Assembly: GCA_964019425.1 (NCBI GenBank)
Contig: OZ025788.1
Location: 1,426,001-1,490,000, forward strand
DNA length: 64,000 bases
Source of the DNA: Flectonema sp. DT1601
Taxonomy: Eukaryota > Euglenozoa > Diplonemea > Diplonemida > Diplonemidae
Reading direction: 5' to 3'
Within the stretch, counting starts at the first letter, position 1; every line of letters begins with the position of its first letter. Positions 43,070 to 52,983 of the stretch are shown here, piece by piece. The notes under the pieces were generated by a model, which had not been told where the DNA came from, ran no database searches, and saw only the letters and a program-made list of their open reading frames with translations. The translations under genes were made by a program, and so were the position numbers.

Positions 43070-43235
43070 GGGAAAACCTCTAATTCCACCAAAATAGTTT
43101 GCGAAATCGCAAGGAAATCAGAACTTCGACAGTTTTGAATTATTTCTGTCATGTTGAGTTGTCTTGAGTGGTTATATATTTTTGTGATGAGTTGGCAATT
43201 TCGCAAACTATTTTTGTGGAATTAGGAGGTTTTCC
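43070..43235. mobile_element. 166-bp MITE-like element
   Basis: Terminal inverted repeats of about 42 bp: GGGAAAACCTCTAATTCCAC at the left, and its near-complement GTGGAATTAGGAGGTTTTCCC at the right, extending inward through TAGTTTGCGAAAT. Flanked by T runs, so the target duplication cannot be defined. A second copy at 50152-50317 came with the segmental duplication, and a lone left end lies at 27609. Confidence 0.8.
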
Positions 43236-43503
43236 CTTTTTATTTTCTTTTATCTGTTGTGTGTCACCTAAAGACCGTATTATTAATAAAATATGAAACC
43301 ATTGCTAGTGATGGTTTACTTCCCTCGTCTGTAAGGATCATAAGAAGGACTCATTAGATATTAAAGGATCCCTCGGTAGATGTACTTCAAGGGAAAGTAA
43401 ACTAGAGCAGCAATACTTTAACACTACTTTTACACATTTGTATAATCAATATTTAATACGATACGGTTGTATTCTACACTTCAGTCCCGTAAGCCGAACA
43501 TCA

Positions 43504-43779
43504 TGGGTAACTACACTTTCCTCCCGTCCTCCTCTCCTGAAAAAATAAAGAAAAATTGTATCTGCGCTGTACCATCGTCGAGTCCCAAAATAAGAATAAA
43601 TCGAACAGTGGACGAGTCATCTATGGCGCTCTACCATTATCTTCTGATGAGTCTTTCATTTGATTAATCATTTCCGTCAACATTAAAGTTAGTTCTTTTC
43701 TTATTTCTTAACAGCTGCAGGGGTCGCGTTCCTCGCCTCAACAGGAGCTATGATGTGGGAGATGAATACAATTTTATGA
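43504..43779 (+). pseudogene. Truncated copy of the 29.8-30.3 kb hypothetical gene
   Basis: A first exon reading MGNYTFLPSS... to LLM, the same 64-nt class intron (GTCTTT...ACAG), then TAGVAFLASTGAMMWEMNTIL and a stop where the donor gene continues GFNDN. The first exon upstream of YHYLL differs from the gene at 29.8 kb, so it is either a paralogue or has captured another 5' exon. The break point TTTTATGATTT joins directly to GTAGTAGAGACTTC, the sequence that begins at the bL28m stop. Repeated at 50586-50861. Confidence 0.6.
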
Positions 43780-44084
43780 TTTGTAGTAGAGACTTCAGAT
43801 GTTTGCGGGGAACCAATTAATTTGTTAGTCAGATTGCGTGACTTTTGATCCTTTAAAAGGACGCAACTTGACGAAGGACCTGCAAACCGACAGCACTGAC
43901 CTGAAATCAGATTGAAGTCACCAACTGAGAGTATTCGAAGATCTCTCTCTGATGAGACTCTAAGAAAACCAACTACAGATGTGTAGCATGCAGGCAATAG
44001 TTTTTTAAAAGAACGGATGAAATAAAAGTGTTTTTCGATCTACTTCGAGTAGCAGTTTTCTTAAAGCTTTACGTAAAGGTGAAA

Positions 44085-44306
44085 ATGGTTATCATTTTCT
44101 TTCTTCGGTTGTTTTGTTTTCTTTTATTTATTTCAACTCATATCACTGCAGGTCGTATGCAGCAGCGGGTATGGTTAAAAAGGAAAGTTTCAAAAAGAAC
44201 AAAAGATCCTTTTGAACGATGTAAAGTGATGAGATACCTTTCCGTCTGTTCATTTCATATCCGGGGGTTTGATGGTCACTCCAGTTGTGAAGAACATCAG
44301 ATGTGA
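44085..44306 (+). CDS. Small single-TM basic protein, copy 2
   Basis: 73 aa, identical in layout to 25674-25895, with two visible substitutions (THITAGRMQ for THITSGRMQ, and Pro for Ala in KDPFERC). Two of two visible base changes alter amino acids, so conservation as protein is not proven. Confidence 0.4.
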   Translation: MVIIFFLRLFCFLLFISTHITAGRMQQRVWLKRKVSKRTKDPFERCKVMRYLSVCSFHIRGFDGHSSCEEHQM

Positions 44307-44395
44307 TGGAAATCCTGAAATGAGTTGACGGAGCATTCGATTGATAATATAATGAAACTTTGAAACAATTCTTGCGTTCTTCAGACAACAAACAC

Positions 44396-45941
44396 ATGTC
44401 GACAGTCAGTGAGCCGCAGACGAAATACCGTTTTCTTCCCTTTGTCAAATGCACAGATCACTTGATATGTATAGGTTTTGCAGTATTTATTCTTTTTGGG
44501 GTTGTAGCTGTAGCCTGGGATAAGACTGATTCTGAGATAGGCAGCGCGATTGCGCTTGGAGCAGCCACAGTTTTCATGATTTTCGTAATGATGGTGTTGG
44601 TCTATCTACCAAGAAATCGTATCGCTGAGGAAATGTTAGCCGTCTCAAAATTCAGAGCAAAATTGACAGAAGATTCTAATAAAATAAATAGGGAAGCACT
44701 CGAAAACAACCAAAAACAACAAATGGAAGACACCATTATGAATGACGCTGTTGCATATGTGCAGCAGGTCAAATTCAATATTCCTGAGAAAGTCTTTCCT
44801 CGTAAAGAAAGTAATTCGATTTATCAATATCTCGATAAGTTACTTCGTAATAAATATGAAGCAATTAAACAACATCTCGATAACTTTAGCATTGAACCCA
44901 GATTTATGATCGTTACCGGATCCCCAGGAGTAGGGAAGACAATCACAATCAAGCAGGCACTTAATAAGATGAAAGGAGTCATTCCTATTTATGTAAACAT
45001 CGAATCGAGTGACCAAGTGAATCATGAATGGTTTAAGTCACTCATCCTCGAAGAGCTTGGAGCAAAAGAATCTTTACTGTCGTTTAAAAAATTTCTTAAA
45101 ACCCTCTCTGAAGAATGTCGGAATGATCCGTTTGTGATCTATGCCGATATGAAAGTAAATGGGACAATAAGCGCTGAAGACCTTCAATTGATTGGGAGCA
45201 GTATTGGGTCATTTGGACGCTTACTTTCAGAACTACAGTGTCCGTTCATAATAGAAATCAGCAACTCTCATATTTCAAACTCCATCATCAACTCAAGGGA
45301 TCTCAGTGGTATCTTCAAAGAGGTTCGCGTTCATATGACACTGGAGGAATTTTCCTTGTGCTGTTACGCGGAGATTAAAGACGAATACAACGACATTATC
45401 TTCGCTCAAGGCACGACAATTAGTTCAGAAGAATATCTTAACGAGTACAAAGATGCTCTGACGGAATGGTACTTCATGGTTGGAAACAACCCCCGCCAAC
45501 TTAGATTAGCACTGGAGAGCGTGAAGCAGTCAGAGGGTGGGCAGAAGCAGTTTCATGAAAGTATGTTTTTGAGAGGGACGCGAAGGTCGCGTAAATGGGT
45601 AACAAAACAAAACATAAATAACAACAGAAACTAAGGCATTCCACAGAGCATCAACGAGCTCAGTTATAAATCTGTGTGAGGAAAGTAAGGATTTCTTAGA
45701 AAAGGTTGCACGGGCGGGGCCAACTGGATACGGCCCAGAAATTGAGGAACTTAAAACAGTGGAAGCCCTCCTCCTCCACCCGGAACCCGTCATCCGCTAT
45801 AATAAAAGTGAGGTATCCCTTTGTGAGGTGTCTCACGCCTATTACTTGATGAGCAACGAACAGTCCGAGTCGCACAGCGTTATTGAGGAAATGAAGCAGT
45901 GCGGATGGGGTAAGTGCTCCTGCTGCCACTGTCCTGTCTAA
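44396..45941 (+). CDS. Two-TM membrane-anchored P-loop ATPase, copy 3
   Basis: Exons 44396-45560 and 45700-45941 give 468 aa, the longest intact copy. The linker between TM2 and Walker A contains both the SKFRAKL variant and an extra segment (SIYQYLDKLLRNKYEAIKQ) absent from copy 1. Walker A GSPGVGKT, FVIYADMK and FIIEISNS are kept. The VIPIYVNIESS strand replaces VIHINGEIESS of copies 1 and 2. The last exon ends CGWGKCSCCHCPV as in copy 2. The exon total is divisible by three. Mosaic relation to the other copies suggests gene conversion. Confidence 0.8.
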
Positions 45942-47750
45942 GTCTGTTGTATCATACTTCTCACCCCTGAAAGAGACTCGTTCCCCATTTCTGTTTTGAA
46001 TAAATATAAATTAAATTCTCAATCCCGTACCACAATGAGATATGTGAATTGGTACTAAAGTTTACATAGCAACCCCCCCCTTTGGAATTGAAGCATCTTT
46101 TTATATTTTATTATACCAGTCAAAGTATCTTTCGATATTTTGGTATATTGTTGCGTGAAGTAGAACAATATATATCAGTCATTCCTTTTTTTTGCGAACA
46201 AATTTTGGACATTGAAAAAGATTTTCAAAAAAAAATTGTAAAAATTTCGATCGAAGCGGCATTTTAATGCGCTGCATCGTTGGGTTCATTTCCGTCCGAA
46301 ATCGGGAGGTTGGCATCACATACTTGTCACCCGAATTGAGAAAAGAGATTTTGTGGTTTACTAAATCAGCTCAGCCGTGGACAAGTACCAAAACTAAAAA
46401 TTAATCGAAGGGTCTAATTTTACACTGCTGGCCCAGCGGGATCCAGAGAAAAAATAATCGAGCAAAAATATATTAAAGAGTACTAAGCATGTGCCGGTGA
46501 GGCAGATTGTTACTACCTGTCTTTTTGGACCTACTTTGATACTTAATGAAAACACTTGTACAACACTTTCTTTATATGAAGTCACAACTTATGATGAATT
46601 ATGAGCTATCTGAGCCACATGAAGTGATATCATCATCATCATCATCATCATCATCATAGCTAGTGCTGATGGAAGACTTCTCATACTCGGAAGAAGTGCT
46701 GTCTGACTCCTCAGTAGTGCTATCTGACCCCTGAGGTACTACTTGGCGGGTGAGATTTGACTATTTTATACCCAACAGATCCCTGTATTGTATGGTTCTG
46801 ATGCCTCGGACATCCACCATTCGGTGATATCCTGAGTGAGGCTCTGGTTTCCTGATTTACACGAGGGTGTAGTTGGTGATGGTGACACGTGACTCAGAAG
46901 TAATATTCTCAGCACGTCGAACCAATGTTTTGACAACTACTTCAGGGAAGCTTCCAACAAGTGGGCCATTATCACCACCACAGATGCAACATTTTCCTTA
47001 CATAATTGCTACTAGGGTTGATTTGTTAGTAAAAAGGTGCATATCTCTTGAGTGCGGGAGAAGGGAAAAAAATAGTAAAAAAAAAAAAATTAGGGGTGTT
47101 TTTTACTCAGATTTTCTCGATCTTTCCATTCCAGGTCTGGGATTAATATTTATCATTGAGTAGTACCAAGGAAATCTTGCAAAGAGACGTTTATCTCTTT
47201 TTAGCAGCACTTACCATGTTTAAAAGTATATCCCTATGCCTAATTTTACAGATCGCACCCTCCCCGATTCCAAAAAATAAAAAATCGAGCAAAAGTAACA
47301 TATCGTGTAACCTTGCTCAGGCGGTGAGAAAATGGTGTTTTTTGTTCACAAAAAAAAGGAATGACTGATATACATTTCTTATAAGAACTTCTCTTTTTTT
47401 ATCTCTCGATTTCGTGCTTTTACCCTTCACTACGATTCGGTGTTGGATTATAATGGAACCCTGCAATTACTACGCAAGTTCTTTTTTTTTTTTTTTTTTT
47501 TTTGCAATCCAGGCGTCAGGGAGTAATTCTTTCCTTGGCAGTTATTTTTGCGGGAAAAAAAAAAAAAAACTTGGGACTCCTCGCATCCTTATTTTTTTTT
47601 TTTAATTTTTTTTTATTGCTAGCTTTTATATTTGTGTAGAAAGAAAAAAAAAAAAAAAAAAAATAACACAACAAAAAAAAAAAAAATTATACACCTTACG
47701 AAAGCCAAAATTTAGCCTTTTTTTTTCATGCGTTCCTGTTCATTTTCGTC
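45942..47750. other. Unique spacer with ATC microsatellite and possible minus-strand exons
   Basis: The first 200 bp are the ATPase 3' flank. (ATC)9 lies at 46629-46657. On the minus strand, 46599-46732 reads a Ser/Glu-rich acidic frame ending in ten Asp, ITSCGSDSS and a stop. Another open stretch (about 46873-46998) reads KCCICGGDNGPLVGSFPEV. Intron-like joins are conceivable but not compelling. Long A/T homopolymers fill 47480-47690. Confidence 0.4.
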
Positions 47751-48664
47751 CCCTGTAAGAGACTCGTTCCCCATTTCTGTTTTGAATAAATATAAATTAA
47801 ATTCTCAATCCCGTACGACACTAATGTTGAGTTATTGTTTTTCACATTTTCGTCACTTTCAATAATTAGAGGCGCGATCTAACGTTAAACTGCTATTCTC
47901 GTCAAGATCTTCTTGAAGGCTCAAGCGGTTTATTCGAAAGGTACCGTTCTTTGACTTGGAAGTTGACGCGGCAATTTTTTATTTTTTCCCTTTCCTCCCT
48001 TCTTTTTTCCCTCCACAAACTAAAATATTGAATGGGAGAAACATATCGTTGCGTAACTTGCCTACTAAATAGCCGGCTCAAGGGAGCGAGGTCAACCGAG
48101 AAGATAAAAAAGAAGCAATATGAGATGTTCTCCACTAGTGTGATTCGAACTGGAAATATTTTATTTATTATTTTTTAATCATTTTTACAAAAATAGCTTT
48201 TCCCCTTTAATATTTATTTGATTTTGAAGTGTGTAAAAAAGTACTAGTTTTAAGCTGTAACGGGCTACAGGCATGGGGCGTGGCCCCTCGAATTCCCATA
48301 TTCAACAGCACATGAGATTTATAGATACCAACTGTTTCACTTTTTATTGCAACTAGGTTTGGCCGAACCTGATACCAGTTTCAAGTTGCTTTATATCTAA
48401 TCATGGTATCAAGTTACCTCCACAAACTAAAACTCTCCCTCTGCTTTTGCCCGACCTAAGTCTTTTACTTTCTTCTTCTTCACACGCTGTCAGTTTCAGC
48501 TTTCTATGCAGAATCCTGTTCCACTTTGATGTGTTTTGGAAGAGCTAAACTAAGTGACAAGGTTTCACTAACAGATCTTTGGTCAGCATCTCAGGCTTTT
48601 TGCCGAGGGCGGGGTGGGGTCGCAAGCAATATACCCGATGTCCCCCTTTCCCCCTGTGTAAGAT

Positions 48665-48820
48665 TTACTCCAAGTGTGACTGGATGTGTACAACAAAATA
48701 GTTCGGTTTTTGTTTTTGAAACTTTTCCTTTTTAACCAGCCGCTGCATACGACCTGAAGTGATATGAGTTGAAATAAATAAAAGAAAATAAAACAACCGA
48801 AGAAAGAAAATGATAACCAT
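48665..48820 (-). CDS. Small single-TM basic protein, second inverted copy
   Basis: The same 51-aa frame as 34358-34513 (MVIIFFLRLFYF...VKKEKFQKQK), kept without stops. Coding status uncertain. Confidence 0.3.
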   Translation of the reverse strand: MVIIFFLRLFYFLLFISTHITSGRMQRLVKKEKFQKQKPNYFVVHIQSHLE

Positions 48821-48941
48821 TTTCTCCTTTACGAACACAGCGGCTGCCCACTCAACGAGCTGTGATGGAAATCCTGAAATGAGTTGACGGAGCATTCGAT
48901 TGATAATAAACATTTTCTTGCGTTCTTCAGACAACAAACAC

Positions 48942-49268
48942 ATGTCGACAGTCAGTGAGCCGCAGACGAAATACCATTTTCTTCCCTTTGTCAAATGCAC
49001 AGATCACTTGATATATATAGGTCTTGCAGTATTTATTCTTTTAGGGCTGTAGCTGTAGCCTGGATAACACTGATTCTGAGATAGGCAGCACGATGGCGTT
49101 TGAAGCAGCCGCAGTTGTCATATTTATAGGAGTGACGGTGTTGGTCAATCTACCAAAGAATCGTATCGCTGAGGAAAAGTTAGCCGTCTCAAAATTCAGA
49201 GCAAAATTAATAAAAGATTCTAATAAAATAAATAGGGAAGCACTCGAAAACAACCAAAAACAACAAAA
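48942..49268 (+). pseudogene. 5' fragment of the membrane ATPase family
   Basis: Starts MSTVSEPQTKYHFLPF as in copy 2, then loses single bases at two places (near 49047 and 49062: TTTTAGGGC and CCTGGATAAC against TTTTAGGGGC and CCTGGGATAAC). It is cut at the NQKQQK codons and fused to TTTTCATTTCTTGCTGAG of the dispersed repeat. The P-loop domain is absent, so this is not a working gene. Confidence 0.85.
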
Positions 49269-49545
49269 GGTTTTCATTTCTTGCTGAGTGACATGGCTAT
49301 GTGCTGCCCAATTCTCGTGGTACATTTCTAAAGCTTTTCGGTAAGCCCGCAGTACAATTATAATGCTTTGGACAACTGGGGGTGAACGATCCTCGGTACT
49401 GTTCCGGGGTTTTCTATTTTCTTTCGTGGAGTGCGGGCATATGGCACATGTGGTCGTATTATAAAGAAAGATGTATATGAAAGAAAGAAGATTTTTTATT
49501 TTTTTCACCTTCCCCCCCACTCCCAGATCATTTCTCTTTTATTTT
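49269..49545 (+). repeat. Dispersed noncoding repeat, copy 4 (5' truncated)
   Basis: Corresponds to 42540-42810 with a few substitutions and begins exactly at the junction with the broken ATPase frame. Confidence 0.85.
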
Positions 49546-49944
49546 CTTTTGTTGTTTACAACTCTGGGCAAGGTGGAGGCTGGAAGTCGATCACTTCCAG
49601 CCAATACTATGAAACTACAATCTTCGCGATTGGGTCCTTACTGATGCGGGCTACCCAGACCCCTCGTAGTCATCAGTTTGCATTTCGCTTTATAAAAAAA
49701 AAAAAAAAAATAGCCACTGATGAAGTGATCTTTCACCTGGTAAAAGCAAGGTTAGGCCTGCTGTGATTAAGCAGAAAGTAGATTACTTCATTTGTGTCTT
49801 TTCATTTCCCCCCCACCAATATCATTTATCTTTTCATTCCTCCTTAATTTTTTTAAACATATAGAAAACTACGTCTCTTCTCGCCACAACTGTGAGTCTC
49901 ATGGTTGATACCCCGTGGTCTTTCCCGGGGTTTTGACTTCCCCG
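49546..49944. other. Spacer kept here but missing from the sister duplicate
   Basis: About 370 bp (TGGGCAAGGTGGAGGCTGG and what follows) lie between CTTTTATTTTC and ACCCCGTGGTCTTTCCC. In the sister locus these flanks are joined at 42814-42830 with the perfect hairpin. Related to 38500-38600. No gene. Confidence 0.6.
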
Positions 49945-51726
49945 ACTCCAAAAAGAAAACAAGCCACTGATGAAGTAATCTTTCAACTGGTTGATAAGTG
50001 TGCTTTACTGATCATCGTAACTAAGTATGCTTTGATTTCATAAAAAGAAAAGAAAAATAATCCAGTTTAGCTGGTGACACTTAAAGCCTGCTGTGGTTGA
50101 GTTGGTAGAATACTTGTAAGGATCTTTTTTTTTTTATCATTTTTCTTTTTTGGGAAAACCTCTAATTCCACCAAAATAGTTTGCGAAATCGCAAGGAAAT
50201 CAGAACTTCGACAGTTTTGAATTATTTCTGTCATGTTGAGTTGTCTTGAGTGGTTATATATTTTTGTGATGAGTTGGCAATTTCGCAAACTATTTTTGTG
50301 GAATTAGGAGGTTTTCCCTTTTTATTTTCTTTTATCTGTTGTGTGTCACCTAAAGACCGTATTATTAATAAAATATGAAACCATTGCTAGTGATGGTTTA
50401 CTTCCCTCGTCTGTAAGGATCATAAGAAGGACTCATTAGATATTAAAGGATCCCTCGGTAGATGTACTTCAAGGGAAAGTAAACTAGAGCAGCAATACTT
50501 TAACACTACTTTTACACATTTGTATAATCAATATTTAATACGATACGGTTGTATTCTACACTTCAGTCCCGTAAGCCGAACATCATGGGTAACTACACTT
50601 TCCTCCCGTCCTCCTCTCCTGAAAAAATAAAGAAAAATTGTATCTGCGCTGTACCATCGTCGAGTCCCAAAATAAGAATAAATCGAACAGTGGACGAGTC
50701 ATCTATGGCGCTCTACCATTATCTTCTGATGAGTCTTTCATTTGATTAATCATTTCCGTCAACATTAAAGTTAGTTCTTTTCTTATTTCTTAACAGCTGC
50801 AGGGGTCGCGTTCCTCGCCTCAACAGGAGCTATGATGTGGGAGATGAATACAATTTTATGATTTGTAGTAGAGACTTCAGATGTTTGCGGGGAACCAATT
50901 AATTTGTTAGTCAGATTGCGTGACTTTTGATCCTTTAAAAGGACGCAACTTGACGAAGGACCTGCAAACCGACAGCACTGACCTGAAATCAGATTGAAGT
51001 CACCAACTGAGAGTATTCGAAGATCTCTCTCTGATGAGACTCTAAGAAAACCAACTACAGATGTGTAGCATGCAGGCAATAGTTTTTTAAAAGAACGGAT
51101 GAAATAAAAGTGTTTTTCGATCTACTTCGAGTAGCAGTTTTCTTAAAGCTTTACGTAAAGGTGAAAATGGTTATCATTTTCTTTCTTCGGTTGTTTTGTT
51201 TTCTTTTATTTATTTCAACTCATATCACTTCAGGTCGTATGCAGCAGCGGGTATGGTTAAAAAGGAAAGTTTCAAAAAGAACAAAAGATGCTTTTGAACG
51301 ATGTAAAGTGATGAGATACCTTTCCGTCTGTTCATTTCATATCCGGGGGTTTGATGGTCACTCCAGTTGTGAAGAACATCAGATGTGATGGAAATCCTGA
51401 AATGAGTTGACGGAGCATTCGATTGATAATATAATGAAACTTTGAAACAATTCTTGCGTTCTTCAGACAACAAACACATGTCGACAGTCAGTGAGCCGCA
51501 GACGAAATACCGTTTTCTTCCCTTTGTCAAATGCACAGATCACTTGATATATATAGGTCTTGCAGTATTTATTCTTTTAGGGGCTGTAGCTGTAGCCTGG
51601 GATAAGACTGATTCTGAGATAGGCAGCGCGATTGCGCTTGGGGCAGCCACAGTTGTCATGATTTTCGTAATGATGGTGTTGGTCTATCTACCAAGAAATC
51701 GTATCGCTGAGGAAATGTTAGCCGCC
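49945..51726 (+). repeat. Segmental duplication B, member 2
   Basis: Pairs with 42863-44644 at constant offset 7,082. It includes the MITE-like element at 50152-50317 and the truncated hypothetical gene copy at 50586-50861. Confidence 0.9.
51167..51388 (+). CDS. Small single-TM basic protein, copy 3
   Basis: 73 aa, identical in reading to 25674-25895 (MVIIFFLRLFCFLLF... ending CEEHQM). Lies 90 nt before the ATPase start. Confidence 0.4.
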   Translation: MVIIFFLRLFCFLLFISTHITSGRMQQRVWLKRKVSKRTKDAFERCKVMRYLSVCSFHIRGFDGHSSCEEHQM

Positions 51727-52983
51727 GCAAAATCGAAATTAATATTGACAGAAGATTCTAATAAAATAAATAGGGAAGCACTCGAAAACAACCAAAAACA
51801 ACAAAAGGAAGACACAATTATGCGAGACGCTGTTGCGAATATGCAGCAGGTCAAATTCAATATTCCTGAGAAAGTCTTTCCTCGTAAAGAAAGTAATTCG
51901 ATTTATCAATATCTCGATAAGTTACCTCATAATAAATATGAAGCAATTAAACAATACCTCGATAACTTTAGCATTAAACCCAGATTTATGATCGTTACCG
52001 GATCCCCAGGAGTAGGGAAGACAACCATAATCAAGCAGGCACTTAATAAGATGAAAGGAGTCATTCCTATTTATGTAAACATCGAATCGAGTGACCAAGC
52101 GAAGCATACAAATTTAAAGGAGGTTATCCTCCAAGGGCTTGGAGCAAAAGAAACTTCACTGTCGTTTGAAAAGTTTATTAAAACCCTCTCTGCAAAATGT
52201 CGGAATAGTAAGTTTGTGATCTATGTCGATATGAAAGTAAATGGGACAATAAGCGCTGAAGACCTTCAATTGATTGGGATCAGAATTGGATCATTTGGAC
52301 GCTTACTTTCAGAACTACAGTGTCCGTTCATAATAGAAATCAGCAACTCTCATATTTCAGACTCCATCATCAACTCAAGGGATTTCAGGGGTATCTTCAA
52401 AGAGGTTCGCGTTCATATGACACTGGAGCAATTTTCCTTGTGCTGTTACGCGGAGATGAAATACATTAACCTCACTAAATACGCGACAATTCATTTCAAA
52501 GAATTTCTTGAGTGCGCGGCGGAATGGTACTTCATGGTTGGAAACAACCCCCGCGAATTTGGTTCCGTACTGGAGAGAGTGAAGGAGTCAGGTTGTGGGC
52601 AGAAGCGGTTTCATAAAAGTATGTTTTTGAGAGTGGGGACGCGAAAAGGTCGCGTAAATGGGTAACAAAACAAAACATAAATAACAACAGAAGCTAAGGC
52701 ATTACACAGAGCATTAACGAGCTCAGTTGTAAGTCTGTCCCAGAAAATTAAGAATTTCTTAGAAAAGGTTGCACGGGAAGGGCCAACTGGATACGTTCCA
52801 GAAAACAACGAGGAACTTAAAACAGTGGAAGCCCTCCTCCTCCACCCGGAACCCGTCATCCGCTATAATGAAGGTGAGGTATCCCTTTGTGAGGTGTCTC
52901 ACGCCTATTACTTGATTAGTATCAAACAGTCCGAGTCGCACAGCGTTATTAAAAAAATGAAGCAGTGCGGGTGGGGTAAATGA
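51478..52983 (+). CDS. Two-TM membrane-anchored P-loop ATPase, copy 4
   Basis: Exons 51478-52618 and 52763-52983 give 453 aa. The TM region matches the other copies. The linker is AAAKSKLILTEDSNK plus the SIYQYLDKLPHNKYEAIKQ segment. Walker A reads GSPGVGKTTIIKQ. The region after it is the most divergent in the family (HTNLKEVILQGLGAKETSL, KCRNSKFVIYVDMK), and the C-terminal variant is KYINLTKYATIHFKEFLEC. The last exon ends QCGWGK with the early stop, like copy 1. The intron follows AAAA|GTATGT to TTCTTAG, and the total is divisible by three. Confidence 0.8.

Larger units (their letters stand above)
42863..44644 (+). repeat. Segmental duplication B, member 1 (pairs with 49945-51726)
   Basis: Matches 49945-51726 at a constant offset of 7,082 bp; I see no indel and only scattered substitutions. 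It carries a MITE-like element, a truncated copy of the 30-kb hypothetical gene, the small TM gene and the 5' part of the ATPase gene. Confidence 0.9.
47751..49268 (+). repeat. Duplicated block A, copy 2
   Basis: Matches 33360-34970 with small indels, including the inverted small TM module (about 48709-48862). It ends abruptly at 49268, inside ACAAAAGG, where it joins the dispersed repeat. Confidence 0.8.

Noticed and set aside
42985-43206. 73-codon minus-strand frame within the 166-bp MITE-like element
   Set aside because: It spans the inverted repeats and is copied only with the segmental duplication.
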